DNA of 64,000 nucleotides from an uncultured Rhodospirillales bacterium. Lineage in GTDB: Bacteria > Pseudomonadota > Alphaproteobacteria > Reyranellales > Reyranellaceae. Shown here piece after piece: positions 34,283-42,465 of this stretch. The stretch is taken from assembly GCA_945957125.1 (NCBI GenBank), contig CAMFJT010000004.1, positions 1-64,000 on the forward strand, in the 5' to 3' direction. Numbering within the stretch: position 1 is the stretch's first letter; each line of letters starts with the position of its first letter. A program made the translations under genes and the position numbers. The notes under the pieces are model-generated. The model was given only the letters and a program-made list of their open reading frames with translations, was not told where the DNA came from and made no database searches.

Positions 34283-35158
34283 TCATCCCTTGGCCGCGAT
34301 CTTGTCCTGTGTCTTCAGGTCGAAGTCGCTGGCGTCGTGGCGTTCGTGGAGCTGGGCGGCGGGATCGCCCTGCAGGCGGTTGACGATGCGGCCGCGCTTG
34401 ACTGCGGGGCGCGCGCCGATCGCGTCGGCCCAGCGCTGGACGTTTTTGTACTCCTGCACCGACAGGAACTCGCCTGCGCCGTAGAGCAGGCCCTTCGCGA
34501 GGCCGCCGTACCACGGCCATACCGCGATGTCGGCGATCGTGTAGTTGTCGCCCGCGAGGTACGGGCTCTCGGCCAGCCGGCGGTCGAGCACGTCGAGCTG
34601 CCGCTTGGTCTCCATCGCGAAGCGGTCGATGGCATACTCGAACTTGGCGGGCGCATAGGCATAGAAATGGCCGAAGCCGCCGCCGAGATAGGGCGCGCTG
34701 CCCATCTGCCAGAACAGCCACGACAGGCACTCCGCGCGCGGCGCGGGGTCGGTCGGCAGGAAGGCGCCGAACTTCTCGGCGAGATGGACCAGGATCGCGC
34801 CGGACTCGAAAACGCGGATCGGCGTCGGCCCGCTGCGATCCAGCAGTGCCGGGATCTTCGAATTGGGGTTCACCGCGACGAAGCCGCTACCGAACTGGTC
34901 GCCGTTGCCGATCTTGATCAGCCAGGCGTCGTACTCGGCGCCCTTGTGGCCGAGAGCGAGAATCTCCTCGAGCATGATCGTGACCTTCTGGCCGTTCGGC
35001 GTGCCCAGCGAATAGAGCTGCATCGGGTGTCGACCGACCGGCAGCTCCTTGTCGTGCGTCGGGCCGGCGATCGGCCGGTTGATGCTGGCGAAGCGGCCGC
35101 CACTCTCCTTGTTCCAGGTCCAGACCTTCGGCGGCGTGTACTCGGATGACTCGCTCAT
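34283..35158 (-). CDS. Glutathione S-transferase, YghU-like
   Basis: 291 residues. It begins with the long N-terminal extension typical of YghU (YTPPKVWTWNKESGG, then FASINRPIAGPTHDKELPVG), followed by a thioredoxin-like domain with NPNSKIPALLD and ESGAILVHLAEKFG for glutathione binding, and a helical C-terminal domain containing NYTIADIAVWPWYG. YghU proteins are disulfide-bond reductases using two glutathiones. The window also encodes gshA for glutathione supply. Monocistronic, facing the repeat element. Confidence 0.92.
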   Translation of the reverse strand: MSESSEYTPPKVWTWNKESGGRFASINRPIAGPTHDKELPVGRHPMQLYSLGTPNGQKVTIMLEEILALGHKGAEYDAWLIKIGNGDQFGSGFVAVNPNSKIPALLDRSGPTPIRVFESGAILVHLAEKFGAFLPTDPAPRAECLSWLFWQMGSAPYLGGGFGHFYAYAPAKFEYAIDRFAMETKRQLDVLDRRLAESPYLAGDNYTIADIAVWPWYGGLAKGLLYGAGEFLSVQEYKNVQRWADAIGARPAVKRGRIVNRLQGDPAAQLHERHDASDFDLKTQDKIAAKG

Positions 35159-35200
35159 TCTGCAGATCCTCTTCGGGCGGTAAACGTCAGGGCCGCCATC

Positions 35201-36187
35201 CTAGCCTGACGGCGACGCCCCCGCGCGTACCATCGCCGCGCCCCTCGTCAGGACGGCAGCGGCCTCTTCGACGGTCCGTTCGATCACCTCGCGCGCCGTG
35301 GGGATATCGCGGACCAGATCGACGCTCTCCCCGGCCCACACGACGCGCTGGCTGAAGTCGGTGGCAGGGCTGGCCAGATAGTCGGGCTCGACCTCCTCCC
35401 TCTGCCCGTGCAGCGCCTCCTCCCTGCCGTGCCAGCGATCGAAGAATGCGTTGCGCAGCGCGCGCCCCGGATAGATCGCGGGCCACGCGGCGCCGCGGAC
35501 GATGTCGAACACCCGGGTCTGTGCCGTCTCGTCGCCACCCGACGCCACCGTCCTTTCCTTCATGGCGCGATCCCACAGCGATTCGACTGTCGCGGTGAAA
35601 CGGGTGCCCATCGAAATGCCGGCCGCGCCGAGCGACAGGGCGGCGGCGAGCCCTCGCCCATCGGCGATGCCGCCCGCGGCAACGACCGGGATCGCGCCGA
35701 CCGCATCGACGACCGCGGGCACCAGCCCGATCGTGCCGCGCGTCATCCCCGAATGCCCGCCCGCGTCACGGCCCTGCGCGATGATCACGTCCGCGCCGGC
35801 CGAGGCCGCCTGCCGCGCCTGTTCGAGCGTCTGCACCTGGCAGATGATCCGGCAGCCCGCCGCCCTGATGCGCGGCGTGTACGGCGTGGGATCGCCGAAC
35901 GACAGCATGACGGCGGCCGGCCTGGCGTCGAGCGCGACATCGAGCGCGGCCGGGTTTCCGTCGAGCGCCCACAGGATGAAGCCGATGCCGACGCGGGCAT
36001 TACCCGCCTCGGCCAGCTCGCGGCGGATCGCCTTCTCGTCGGCATAGCCCGAGCCGAGCATGCCCAGGCCGCCCGCGTGGGTGACCGCGGCGGCCAGCTT
36101 TCCGCCCGCCGCCGATCCCATCGGCGCCAGCAGGATCGGATGCTGGATGCCCAGCAGGCGCGTCAGCGCGGTTTCGAGTGTCGCCAT
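35201..36187 (-). CDS. Nitronate monooxygenase family (2-nitropropane dioxygenase-like)
   Basis: 328 residues from ATG 36187, with GGGAGGAATGG just upstream. TIM-barrel FMN protein: HPILLAPMGSAAGGKLAAAV at the N-terminus, then GADVIIAQGRDAGGHSG, the FMN-binding and catalytic-His motif of nitronate monooxygenases, and AAGGIADGRGLAAALSLGAAGISMGTRF for phosphate binding. These enzymes oxidise propionate-3-nitronate or act as enoyl-reductase-like proteins. Neighbours give no specific clue to substrate. Confidence 0.89.
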   Translation of the reverse strand: MATLETALTRLLGIQHPILLAPMGSAAGGKLAAAVTHAGGLGMLGSGYADEKAIRRELAEAGNARVGIGFILWALDGNPAALDVALDARPAAVMLSFGDPTPYTPRIRAAGCRIICQVQTLEQARQAASAGADVIIAQGRDAGGHSGMTRGTIGLVPAVVDAVGAIPVVAAGGIADGRGLAAALSLGAAGISMGTRFTATVESLWDRAMKERTVASGGDETAQTRVFDIVRGAAWPAIYPGRALRNAFFDRWHGREEALHGQREEVEPDYLASPATDFSQRVVWAGESVDLVRDIPTAREVIERTVEEAAAVLTRGAAMVRAGASPSG

Positions 36188-36234
36188 CCATTCCTCCCAA
36201 CGAGCGAGTGTGCCTGCCGCGGCCCGGCCACCGA

Positions 36235-36465
36235 TCAATCGCGTCCCTTGCGGCTGCTGTAGAAGACCAGCGCCATGAGTCCTGAACCGAGGGCGAGGGT
36301 CGCGACGATGCCGAGCGTCATGGCGAGATAGCCGGAAAACGTCATCGGCATGCCCGCATCGGCCGTATCCCAGCCGAAAATCATGAAGCCGATGGCGAGC
36401 GCAAGCAGCAGCAGCAGGATGGCCAGCACGATCCAGGAACCGATCTGCATCGACGACGACGTCAT
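36235..36465 (-). CDS. Small two-TM membrane protein
   Basis: 76 residues from ATG 36465 with GGAGTGCGGAGA upstream. Two transmembrane segments are visible (about residues 8-28, VLAILLLLLALAIGFMIFG, and 44-66, YLAMTLGIVATLALGSGLMAL) separated by a short loop, ending with a basic YSSRKGRD tail. It resembles no family I can name. It may belong to the same leftward unit as the regulator upstream, 132 bp away, but is more likely separate. Confidence 0.65.
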   Translation of the reverse strand: MTSSSMQIGSWIVLAILLLLLALAIGFMIFGWDTADAGMPMTFSGYLAMTLGIVATLALGSGLMALVFYSSRKGRD

Positions 36466-36558
36466 TCTCCGCACTCCTCGTTCGCGATGGGGGCGTTCGG
36501 CGCTTGGTTTACCCAGCCATCCGCCGGGACAGTCGGCCACGGATCGCCGATCGCCGCT

Positions 36559-36572
36559 TTGCTTGCAAGCAA
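36559..36572. promoter_or_regulatory. Perfect 14 bp palindrome, candidate operator
   Basis: TTGCTTGCAAGCAA is a perfect dyad located 26 bp past the stop of the Crp-type regulator and 94 bp before the small membrane protein gene. The composition and size suit a dimeric regulator site. The neighbouring Crp-family gene is a possible binder, but the classic Crp/Fnr half-sites are not matched. Confidence 0.3.
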
Positions 36573-36597
36573 TGTTCCCGGAAAGGCCGGGTTGCGC

Positions 36598-37353
36598 TCA
36601 GGAGCCTGGCTGGCGGAGCGGCATGCGGGCCAGGTAAGCGGAGCGGAACTCGCCGAGGGCCTGGAGGGCGGCACGATCGCGGATCGTCACCTCGTGCCCG
36701 TTCATCGCGATCAACCGCTCGGCTTTCAGCTCGGCGAGCATGCGGTTGACGTGAGGTCCGCTCAGCCCGACGACATCGCCGATCCCCTCCTGCGACAGCG
36801 GCATGAAGAAGGTGTCTTCCGAGGCGTCGCCGATCGCCTGGAGGCGGGTCAGCATCTCGAGCAGGAAATGCGCGAGCCGCTCGCGGGGCTCGCGGCGCCC
36901 CGCGTCGACGATGTGCTCGGCGTAGATCGCCGCCTCGCGCGCGGCGAACCACACCATCGCCGTCGCAACGCGCGCCCTCGCCAGGCACAGGTCGGCGAAG
37001 GCGTCGAGCGGCACGTAGTGCAGGCTCATGTCGCCGAGCGCGGTCACCGAGAAGACGGCGTGCTCGTAGAAGCAGGCGGGAAAGCCGATGATGTCGCCGG
37101 GCATGACGACGTTCACGATCTGCCGCTTGCCGCTGTGCAGGAGCTTGTAGCGGATGGCAAACCCGCGCTCGACGATGTGCAGCGCGCGGTCCTTGTAGCC
37201 TTCGACGATGATGTCCTCGGCCTTCCTGACGACCGTCCCGCGTTCCAGCAGGCGGGCCAGCGCGGTCAGGTCCTCCTCGTCGAGCGCCACCGAATGGTCG
37301 AGCCGGGTGACCAGGGGATGGGCGCGGATCGAGCTTGCGCCGGGCTTCTCCAC
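36598..37353 (-). CDS. Crp/Fnr-family transcriptional regulator
   Basis: 251 residues. There is no convincing ATG; a GTG at 37353, five bases after the stop of the upstream lyase gene, gives a start beginning VEKPGASSIRAHP. The N-terminal cNMP-like beta-roll contains GYKDRALHIVERGFAIRY and MPGDIIGFP. The C-terminal winged helix contains LSQEGIGDVVGLSGPHVNRML, the Crp-type recognition helix. Last gene of a leftward operon with an amidohydrolase and a CitE-like lyase, which it may control. No Fe-S cysteine set is evident, so it is not a classic Fnr. Confidence 0.85.
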   Translation of the reverse strand: MEKPGASSIRAHPLVTRLDHSVALDEEDLTALARLLERGTVVRKAEDIIVEGYKDRALHIVERGFAIRYKLLHSGKRQIVNVVMPGDIIGFPACFYEHAVFSVTALGDMSLHYVPLDAFADLCLARARVATAMVWFAAREAAIYAEHIVDAGRREPRERLAHFLLEMLTRLQAIGDASEDTFFMPLSQEGIGDVVGLSGPHVNRMLAELKAERLIAMNGHEVTIRDRAALQALGEFRSAYLARMPLRQPGS

Positions 37354-37358
37354 GGCAA

Positions 37359-38249
37359 TCAGCCGCCGCCGGGAGGACGCGCCCACGATCGGGCGCGCTC
37401 CAGCAGGCGGCGGGCCCGGATGACGACCGGAAGGTCGATCATGCTGCCTTCGAAGGCCACCGCGCCGGCGCCGTCGGCGGCAGCCGCATCGAAGGCGGCG
37501 AGCAGGCGGCGGGCGCGGTCGAGCTCGTTCTCGGAGGCGCCGTACTCCTCGTTGATGATCGGCACGTGCGCGGGATGGATGCAGGACGCCGTGGTGAAGC
37601 CAAGCGCCTTGCCGCGCTTCAGGCCGGCACGATACGATTCGAGGTCGTCGATGTTGGCGAGCTGGCCCATCGAGCCCATCGGCAGGATGCCCGCCGTGCG
37701 CGCCGCCGCCAGGCCCTGCATGGCGAAGACGTACATGCTGTCGGCCGAGGGGATAGCGCCGAGCTCGGTCGCCATGTCCTCGCCGCCCACCGACATGCCG
37801 GCCATGCGCGGCTCGGCGGCGATGGCGTAGAGATGCGGCAGCGCCGCCGGCGATTCGATCAGCGCGAGGAAGCGCGTATGGCCGATCGCCATGCCGAGCG
37901 CGGCCTCGCGGTCGCTCACCAGCTCGGCCAGCAGGCGAACATGCTCGGGACCCATCACCTTCGGCAGCATCAGGGCGGCGACGCCCGGCATCACCGACGC
38001 CGCTATGTCGGGGACGGCAAGGTCGAGCGGGCGGTTGATGCGCACCACGACGTCGCTGCCGGCCTGGGCGACGCGCGGCACGGCCGCCGGCAGGGCGGCA
38101 CGGGCGGCGGCCTTGTTGGCGGGCAGGATCGAGTCCTCGAGATCGAGGATGATGGCATCGGCGCCGCGCGTGTGCGCTTTCGCCAGGAAGCGCTCGGACA
38201 GCACGGGCACGAATAGCAGGGACCGCCAGGCGGGTTGGACTCGATTCAT
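37359..38249 (-). CDS. HpcH/HpaI (CitE-like) CoA-ester lyase
   Basis: 296 residues from ATG 38249. TIM-barrel aldolase family: RSLLFVPVLSERFLAKAHTRGADAIILDLEDSI gives the Mg-binding acidic motif, GMAIGHTRFLALIESPAALPHL the catalytic region, and SVGGEDMATELG the second metal/substrate motif of CitE-like malyl-CoA or citramalyl-CoA lyases. Expected to cleave a beta-hydroxyacyl-CoA to acetyl-CoA plus an aldehyde or keto acid. Between the amidohydrolase (8 bp upstream) and the Crp-type regulator. Confidence 0.88.
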   Translation of the reverse strand: MNRVQPAWRSLLFVPVLSERFLAKAHTRGADAIILDLEDSILPANKAAARAALPAAVPRVAQAGSDVVVRINRPLDLAVPDIAASVMPGVAALMLPKVMGPEHVRLLAELVSDREAALGMAIGHTRFLALIESPAALPHLYAIAAEPRMAGMSVGGEDMATELGAIPSADSMYVFAMQGLAAARTAGILPMGSMGQLANIDDLESYRAGLKRGKALGFTTASCIHPAHVPIINEEYGASENELDRARRLLAAFDAAAADGAGAVAFEGSMIDLPVVIRARRLLERARSWARPPGGG

Positions 38250-38257
38250 CGGGGACC

Positions 38258-39307
38258 TCAAATGCCGAGCCGGTAAAACCGCGAGGCGGTGCCGTGGAAC
38301 AGGTCGGCCTTCTCGCTGGCGCTCGCGCCCTGCGCCAGGCGCTTGCAGGCGTTCCAGAACACGCCGTAGCCGTAGGAACCCTTGTCGACCGGGAAGTTGC
38401 TCTCGAACATCGCCCGGCTGGCGCCGAACGCCTCGATGCAGGTTTCGACATAGGGTCGCCACGCGGCGGCGAGCTGCTCGGAGCTGGGCGGCAGCGCGCC
38501 TTCATGAAAGTCGAAGCCGAACACCTTCATCCCGAGGCCGCCCAGCTTCACGTGCACGTTGGGACAGGCCGCGAGGTCGCGGATGCGCGCGCGCCAGTCG
38601 GCGAAGACCGCATCGCGCTGGCCCGTGTAGCGGCCGAGCCCGATCGGAGCGCCGACATGGTTGAGCACGACCGGCGTGGCCGGGAAGGCGCGCGCGAGAT
38701 CGAGCAGGTCGCCGAGCTGCGGATGATACATATAGGAGTCGAAGCTCAGCCCGAGCGGCGCGAGCTGTGCGAAACCCTCGCGCACGCGCGGATCGCGCAG
38801 CCAGCCCTCCGGCCGCGCGAGCGTGGCGCCCCATTGGCCCTGGTCAGGATCGCTGGCCGAGATGAAGCGGATGCCGCGGAAGCGGCCGCCACCCGCCACG
38901 ATCATCGCCTCCAGCACCGGCCTCACGCGCGCGCCGAGCGTCAGCTCGCCATGGCCGACGATCCCGGCGCAGACGCGCGGCCTGCCGTAGCTGCCGCTGG
39001 CGCTCATCGCGGCCACGCCGTTGGCGAACTCGATCTCGCCGACCGGGCGCATCTCCTGCGGCCCGTCGGCGCGATACATCGACAGCCATTCGAGATAGAC
39101 GGTGGCCACGACATTGTGCCCGCTGTCGATGTCGGCCAGCAGGTCGGGCAGTAGGTACGTCCCGCTTTCCGGCCGGTCGATCAGGTGATGATGCGGATCG
39201 ACGATCGGCAGATCGGGCTCGAGCGCGTCCTCGCGGCGCAAGGCGAGCCAGTCCGGACGGACCGCAAGATGCGAGCTGATCGGGCCCGCCGGAATGGTGG
39301 ATGCCAT
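38258..39307 (-). CDS. Amidohydrolase, 2-pyrone-4,6-dicarboxylate-hydrolase-like (second copy)
   Basis: 349 residues from ATG 39307. The metal motif IVDPHHHLID is near residue 52. RVCAGIVGHGELTLG, AGGGRFRGIR, LNHVGAPIG and AMFESNFPVDKGSYGYG match the protein at 12563 closely in order and spacing, so the two are paralogues about 25 kb apart. Here it heads an operon with a CoA-ester lyase and a Crp-type regulator, which points to an acyl-CoA or lactone step distinct from the 12563 context. Confidence 0.86.
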   Translation of the reverse strand: MASTIPAGPISSHLAVRPDWLALRREDALEPDLPIVDPHHHLIDRPESGTYLLPDLLADIDSGHNVVATVYLEWLSMYRADGPQEMRPVGEIEFANGVAAMSASGSYGRPRVCAGIVGHGELTLGARVRPVLEAMIVAGGGRFRGIRFISASDPDQGQWGATLARPEGWLRDPRVREGFAQLAPLGLSFDSYMYHPQLGDLLDLARAFPATPVVLNHVGAPIGLGRYTGQRDAVFADWRARIRDLAACPNVHVKLGGLGMKVFGFDFHEGALPPSSEQLAAAWRPYVETCIEAFGASRAMFESNFPVDKGSYGYGVFWNACKRLAQGASASEKADLFHGTASRFYRLGI

Positions 39308-39822
39308 GGTCTTCCTCCTCCCGATCCCTGCCTCCCCGGAGCGCAACGGCGAGCCCATGACCGTCGACCACTATAGAACCCAGTGCTTCAGTGCAAAGCA
39401 CGACAAACGGGGCACGCACCTCTTCCGTGGCTTTCGCAGGCCCGTCTGCCGCCCGTTCTGGAGCTGCTCCAGGCAAGGTTGTGATGACGTGGCCCTTGCC
39501 GCCGGGACACCCGTCTGGAGATCGACAATATCCACACCGAAGGCCGGGTTGCGCGCCTCGCTCTCTACATCGATCCGGAAAAGGAGGCTGCAAGGCAGAG
39601 CGCGCGAGGAATGGGCAACACTCAGCGCCGCTCTTGCTCAAGTAGTATATACAAAACATATTTTCGATCAAGAATTGCTCTTTCGGCCTGCCTTCGCCAG
39701 TTTCCCGAAAGCAAAGACTTCGAGCATCCATTCGTCCTCCAAGCAGCGTCGTCGCGCTGGAATCATGATTGATCCCAACGCGAGCGAACGGGATCGCTTG
39801 TCCCCTCGACAAAGGCAAATCC
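39308..39822. other. 515 bp non-coding gap, partly AT-rich
   Basis: No complete gene is visible between the amidohydrolase start and the methyltransferase start. The stretch 39640-39700 (around TATACAAAACATATTTTCG) is markedly richer in A and T than the surroundings, which suggests foreign or decayed DNA or a promoter for the methyltransferase. A possible gene remnant (39488-39772) is listed separately. Codon-like periodicity is weak. Confidence 0.6.
39488..39772 (+). pseudogene. Possible remnant of an NTF2/SnoaL-like C-terminus
   Basis: An open frame without a usable start runs from a stop at 39485-39487 to TGA at 39770. Near its beginning it reads DNIHTEGRVARLALYIDPEKE, which resembles the last strand and tail of SnoaL/NTF2-like proteins or ECF sigma factors with SnoaL tails (pattern GRIA-L-IY-DPEK). 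The rest has no recognisable similarity. Upstream sequence of such a gene is missing, so this would be a decayed fragment. Speculative. Confidence 0.25.
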
Positions 39823-40677
39823 ATGCACGAACGACAGCCAAGCCGGACCGCTCTCGGCGCCGCCGGCTATCGGGCCGCTCATCAGCAATTGGAGGGCGGC
39901 AGGGTATTCTCCGATCCTCTCGCCCACACCATTCTCGGCGACGGCGCCGACGCCATCATCGCGGGATTGTCGGCAGGCCCTGCACAGCAGGGCATGCGCC
40001 TCTTCATGGCGGCGCGTAGCCGCTTTGCCGAGGATTGCCTGGGTGTGGCCGTGTCTCGCGGCGTGCGGCAAGCGGTGGTTCTCGGCGCCGGCTACGATAC
40101 ATTTGCGCTGCGCAATCCCTATTCGGAGTTGGGGTTGCGGGTTTTCGAGGTCGATCATCCCGCGACCCAAGCCTGGAAGCGGAAGCGCCTGTCGGAGGTC
40201 GGCCTCGCCATTCCGGAGTCGCTGGTCTTCGCGGCGATCGACTTCGAAAGCGATGATCTCGGTCACGGGCTACGGGATGCCGGCTTCGATCCTGATCATC
40301 CCGCGTTCTTCATCTGGCTTGGCGTCGTCCCCTATCTTGGGCGAGCCGCCATAGCGGCGACGCTTCGCTACATCGCGAGCGTCCCGGATTCCGAGGTCGT
40401 GTTCGACTACAGCGAACCGCTGGAGAACTATCCGCCGGAGCGGCGGGCAGCGATCGTCGCGCTCGGGGCGTATACGGCCGGAATCGGTGAACCCTGGCTC
40501 AGTCATTTCGATCCCGACGAGATCGTTCGGGAACTCCGCGGATGCGGCTTCGGGGATATCGAAGACCTCGGCATGTCCCAAATCGCCGTCCGCTATCTCG
40601 ACGCGCCCGCCGGCACCCTCGACAGCGGCCCCGGAGGGCACGTGATCCGGGCAGCCCGTGCGCGGCTTCATCGGTGA
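39823..40677 (+). CDS. Class I SAM-dependent methyltransferase (LCMT/PpmA-like family)
   Basis: 284 residues. ATG 39823 is preferred over the TTG at 39769; AAAGG lies upstream. The N-terminal region has RTALGAAGYRAAHQQLEGGRVFSDPLA, and the SAM motif is VVLGAGYDTFALRNP followed by FEVDHPATQAWKRKRL, the signature of the leucine-carboxyl-methyltransferase-like family seen in many actinobacterial and proteobacterial proteins. Targets are small molecules or unknown. It follows an AT-rich gap and converges with the tRNA; it could be acquired DNA. Confidence 0.85.
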   Translation: MHERQPSRTALGAAGYRAAHQQLEGGRVFSDPLAHTILGDGADAIIAGLSAGPAQQGMRLFMAARSRFAEDCLGVAVSRGVRQAVVLGAGYDTFALRNPYSELGLRVFEVDHPATQAWKRKRLSEVGLAIPESLVFAAIDFESDDLGHGLRDAGFDPDHPAFFIWLGVVPYLGRAAIAATLRYIASVPDSEVVFDYSEPLENYPPERRAAIVALGAYTAGIGEPWLSHFDPDEIVRELRGCGFGDIEDLGMSQIAVRYLDAPAGTLDSGPGGHVIRAARARLHR

Positions 40678-40732
40678 TATTTGCGGCGGTGCATGACTCT
40701 GCTCGTGGCCCAAAACGGACGCCACACAAGAA

Positions 40733-40820
40733 TGGTGCCCCCGGTCGGACTCGAACCAACACTTCCGTGAGGAAACCTGATTTTGAGTCAGGCGCGTCTA
40801 CCAATTCCGCCACGGGGGCA
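40733..40820 (-). tRNA. tRNA-Leu (anticodon CAA)
   Basis: Reading leftward from 40820: a seven-base acceptor stem TGCCCCC pairs with GGGGGCA, the D-arm carries GGCGGAATTGGTAGACGC, the anticodon arm CCTGA-CTCAAAA-TCAGG has CAA at positions 34-36, a long variable arm follows, and the T-loop GGTTCGAGTCC is canonical. The CCA end is encoded (40735-40733). The long variable arm is the hallmark of class II leucine tRNAs. Length is 85 bases plus CCA. Confidence 0.97.
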
Positions 40821-40914
40821 CGCTGAGGTGCGACCGGAATAAAGCCGATGGCCCGCACGCGGTCAACGACGGAGGTTGCGGGCCCCCGCGCCGTTCGCTC
40901 ATATACCGCCCGTC

Positions 40915-42456
40915 ATGCATCCCTCGATCCACGCCAAGGCGCAGCCCGACAAGGCCGCCTACATCATGGTCGCCACCGGCGAGACCGTGACCTATCGCCA
41001 GCTCGACGCGCAGTCGAACCGCATCGCGCAACTGTTCCGCGCCCAGGGGCTGCGGCCGGGCGACCACATCGCCCTGTTCCTCGAGAACAACCCGCGCTTC
41101 TTCGAGATCTGCTGGGGCGCCCAGCGCTCGGGCCTGATCTACACCGCGATCAGCTCGCGGCTCACCGCCGCCGAGGTCGCCTATATCGTGGAGGACTGCG
41201 GCGCCCGGCTGTTCGTCACCTCCGTCGCGCTGGCCGACAAGGCGGCGGAGCTCGCGCCGCTGATGCCGGGCGTGGCCGCGCGCTACATGATCGGCGGCAC
41301 GATCGAGGGCTATGCCGCGTGGGAGGACGCCGTCGCCGCCCAGCCCGCGACCCCGATCGCCGATGAGACCGCCGGCCACGACATGCTCTATTCGTCGGGC
41401 ACCACCGGCCGGCCCAAGGGCGTGCTGCCGGTGATCGAGCCGCAGCCGATCGATGCCGACAACCCGCTGCTGCAGGTCACCCGCAAGCTCTACGGCATGG
41501 ACGAGCGCACGGTCTATCTCTCGCCGGCGCCGCTCTATCATGCCGCGCCGCTGCGCTTCAACATGACGGTCATGAAGCTCGGCGGCACCTCGGTGATCAT
41601 GGAGCACTTCGACCCCGAGGAGTTCCTGCGGCTCGTGCCGGCGTTCGGCATCACGCACACCCAGCTCGTGCCGACCATGTTCGTGCGCTTCCTCAAGCTG
41701 CCCGACGAGGTCCGGCTGAAATACGACGTCTCCTCGCTGCGCTGCGCCATCCACGCCGCCGCGCCCTGCCCGATCCCGGTGAAGGAGAAGATGATCGAGT
41801 GGTGGGGACCGATCATCTGGGAGTATTACGGCGGCACCGAAGGCAATGGTCTGACCATTTGCAATTCGGCCGAATGGCTGGCGCACAAGGGCACGGTCGG
41901 CCGCGCCGTCGTGGGCCAGCTGCGCATCTGCGACGATGCCGGCGTCGAGGTCCCGCCGGGCGAGCCGGGCACGGTCTACTTCGCCGGCGGCCGGCAGTTC
42001 GCGTACCACAACGATCCGCAGAAGACCGCCGAGTCGCGCAACGCCCAAGGCTGGAGCACGCTGGGCGACGTGGGCTATGTCGACGCCGACGGCTTCCTGC
42101 ACCTGACCGACCGCAAAGCGTTCATGATCATCTCCGGCGGCGTGAACATCTATCCGCAGGAAGCTGAAAATCTGCTGATAAATCATCCGAAAGTGATGGA
42201 TTGTGCGGTCTTCGGCGTGCCCAACGAGGACTTCGGCGAGGAAGTGAAGGCGGTCGTCCAGCCGCGCAGCATGTCCGACGCCGGCCCCGGCCTGGCCGAG
42301 GAGCTGCTCGCCTATTGCCGCCAGCATCTGTCGACCATCAAGTGCCCGCGCAGCATCGACTTCGAGGCCGAGCTACCGCGCCATCCCACCGGCAAGCTCT
42401 ACAAGCGCCTGCTGCGCGATCGCTACTGGCAGGGCCGCGAGAGCCGGATCCTGTAG
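40915..42456 (+). CDS. Acyl-CoA synthetase / AMP-dependent ligase
   Basis: 513 residues from ATG 40915; no clear ribosome site is seen, and a TTG at 40876 follows GGAGG with no spacing. ANL-family motifs are all present: the phosphate loop YSSGTTGRPKG, EYYGGTEGNG, GWSTLGDVGYVD, the DRKAFMIISGGVNIYPQEAE hinge and PTGKLYKR with the catalytic Lys. It activates a carboxylic acid to its CoA thioester. The C-terminal tail includes long-chain or aryl-acid ligase features but not enough to fix the chain length. It is the first gene of a four-gene rightward run. Confidence 0.92.
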   Translation: MHPSIHAKAQPDKAAYIMVATGETVTYRQLDAQSNRIAQLFRAQGLRPGDHIALFLENNPRFFEICWGAQRSGLIYTAISSRLTAAEVAYIVEDCGARLFVTSVALADKAAELAPLMPGVAARYMIGGTIEGYAAWEDAVAAQPATPIADETAGHDMLYSSGTTGRPKGVLPVIEPQPIDADNPLLQVTRKLYGMDERTVYLSPAPLYHAAPLRFNMTVMKLGGTSVIMEHFDPEEFLRLVPAFGITHTQLVPTMFVRFLKLPDEVRLKYDVSSLRCAIHAAAPCPIPVKEKMIEWWGPIIWEYYGGTEGNGLTICNSAEWLAHKGTVGRAVVGQLRICDDAGVEVPPGEPGTVYFAGGRQFAYHNDPQKTAESRNAQGWSTLGDVGYVDADGFLHLTDRKAFMIISGGVNIYPQEAENLLINHPKVMDCAVFGVPNEDFGEEVKAVVQPRSMSDAGPGLAEELLAYCRQHLSTIKCPRSIDFEAELPRHPTGKLYKRLLRDRYWQGRESRIL

Positions 42457-42465
42457 GAAAATCCC

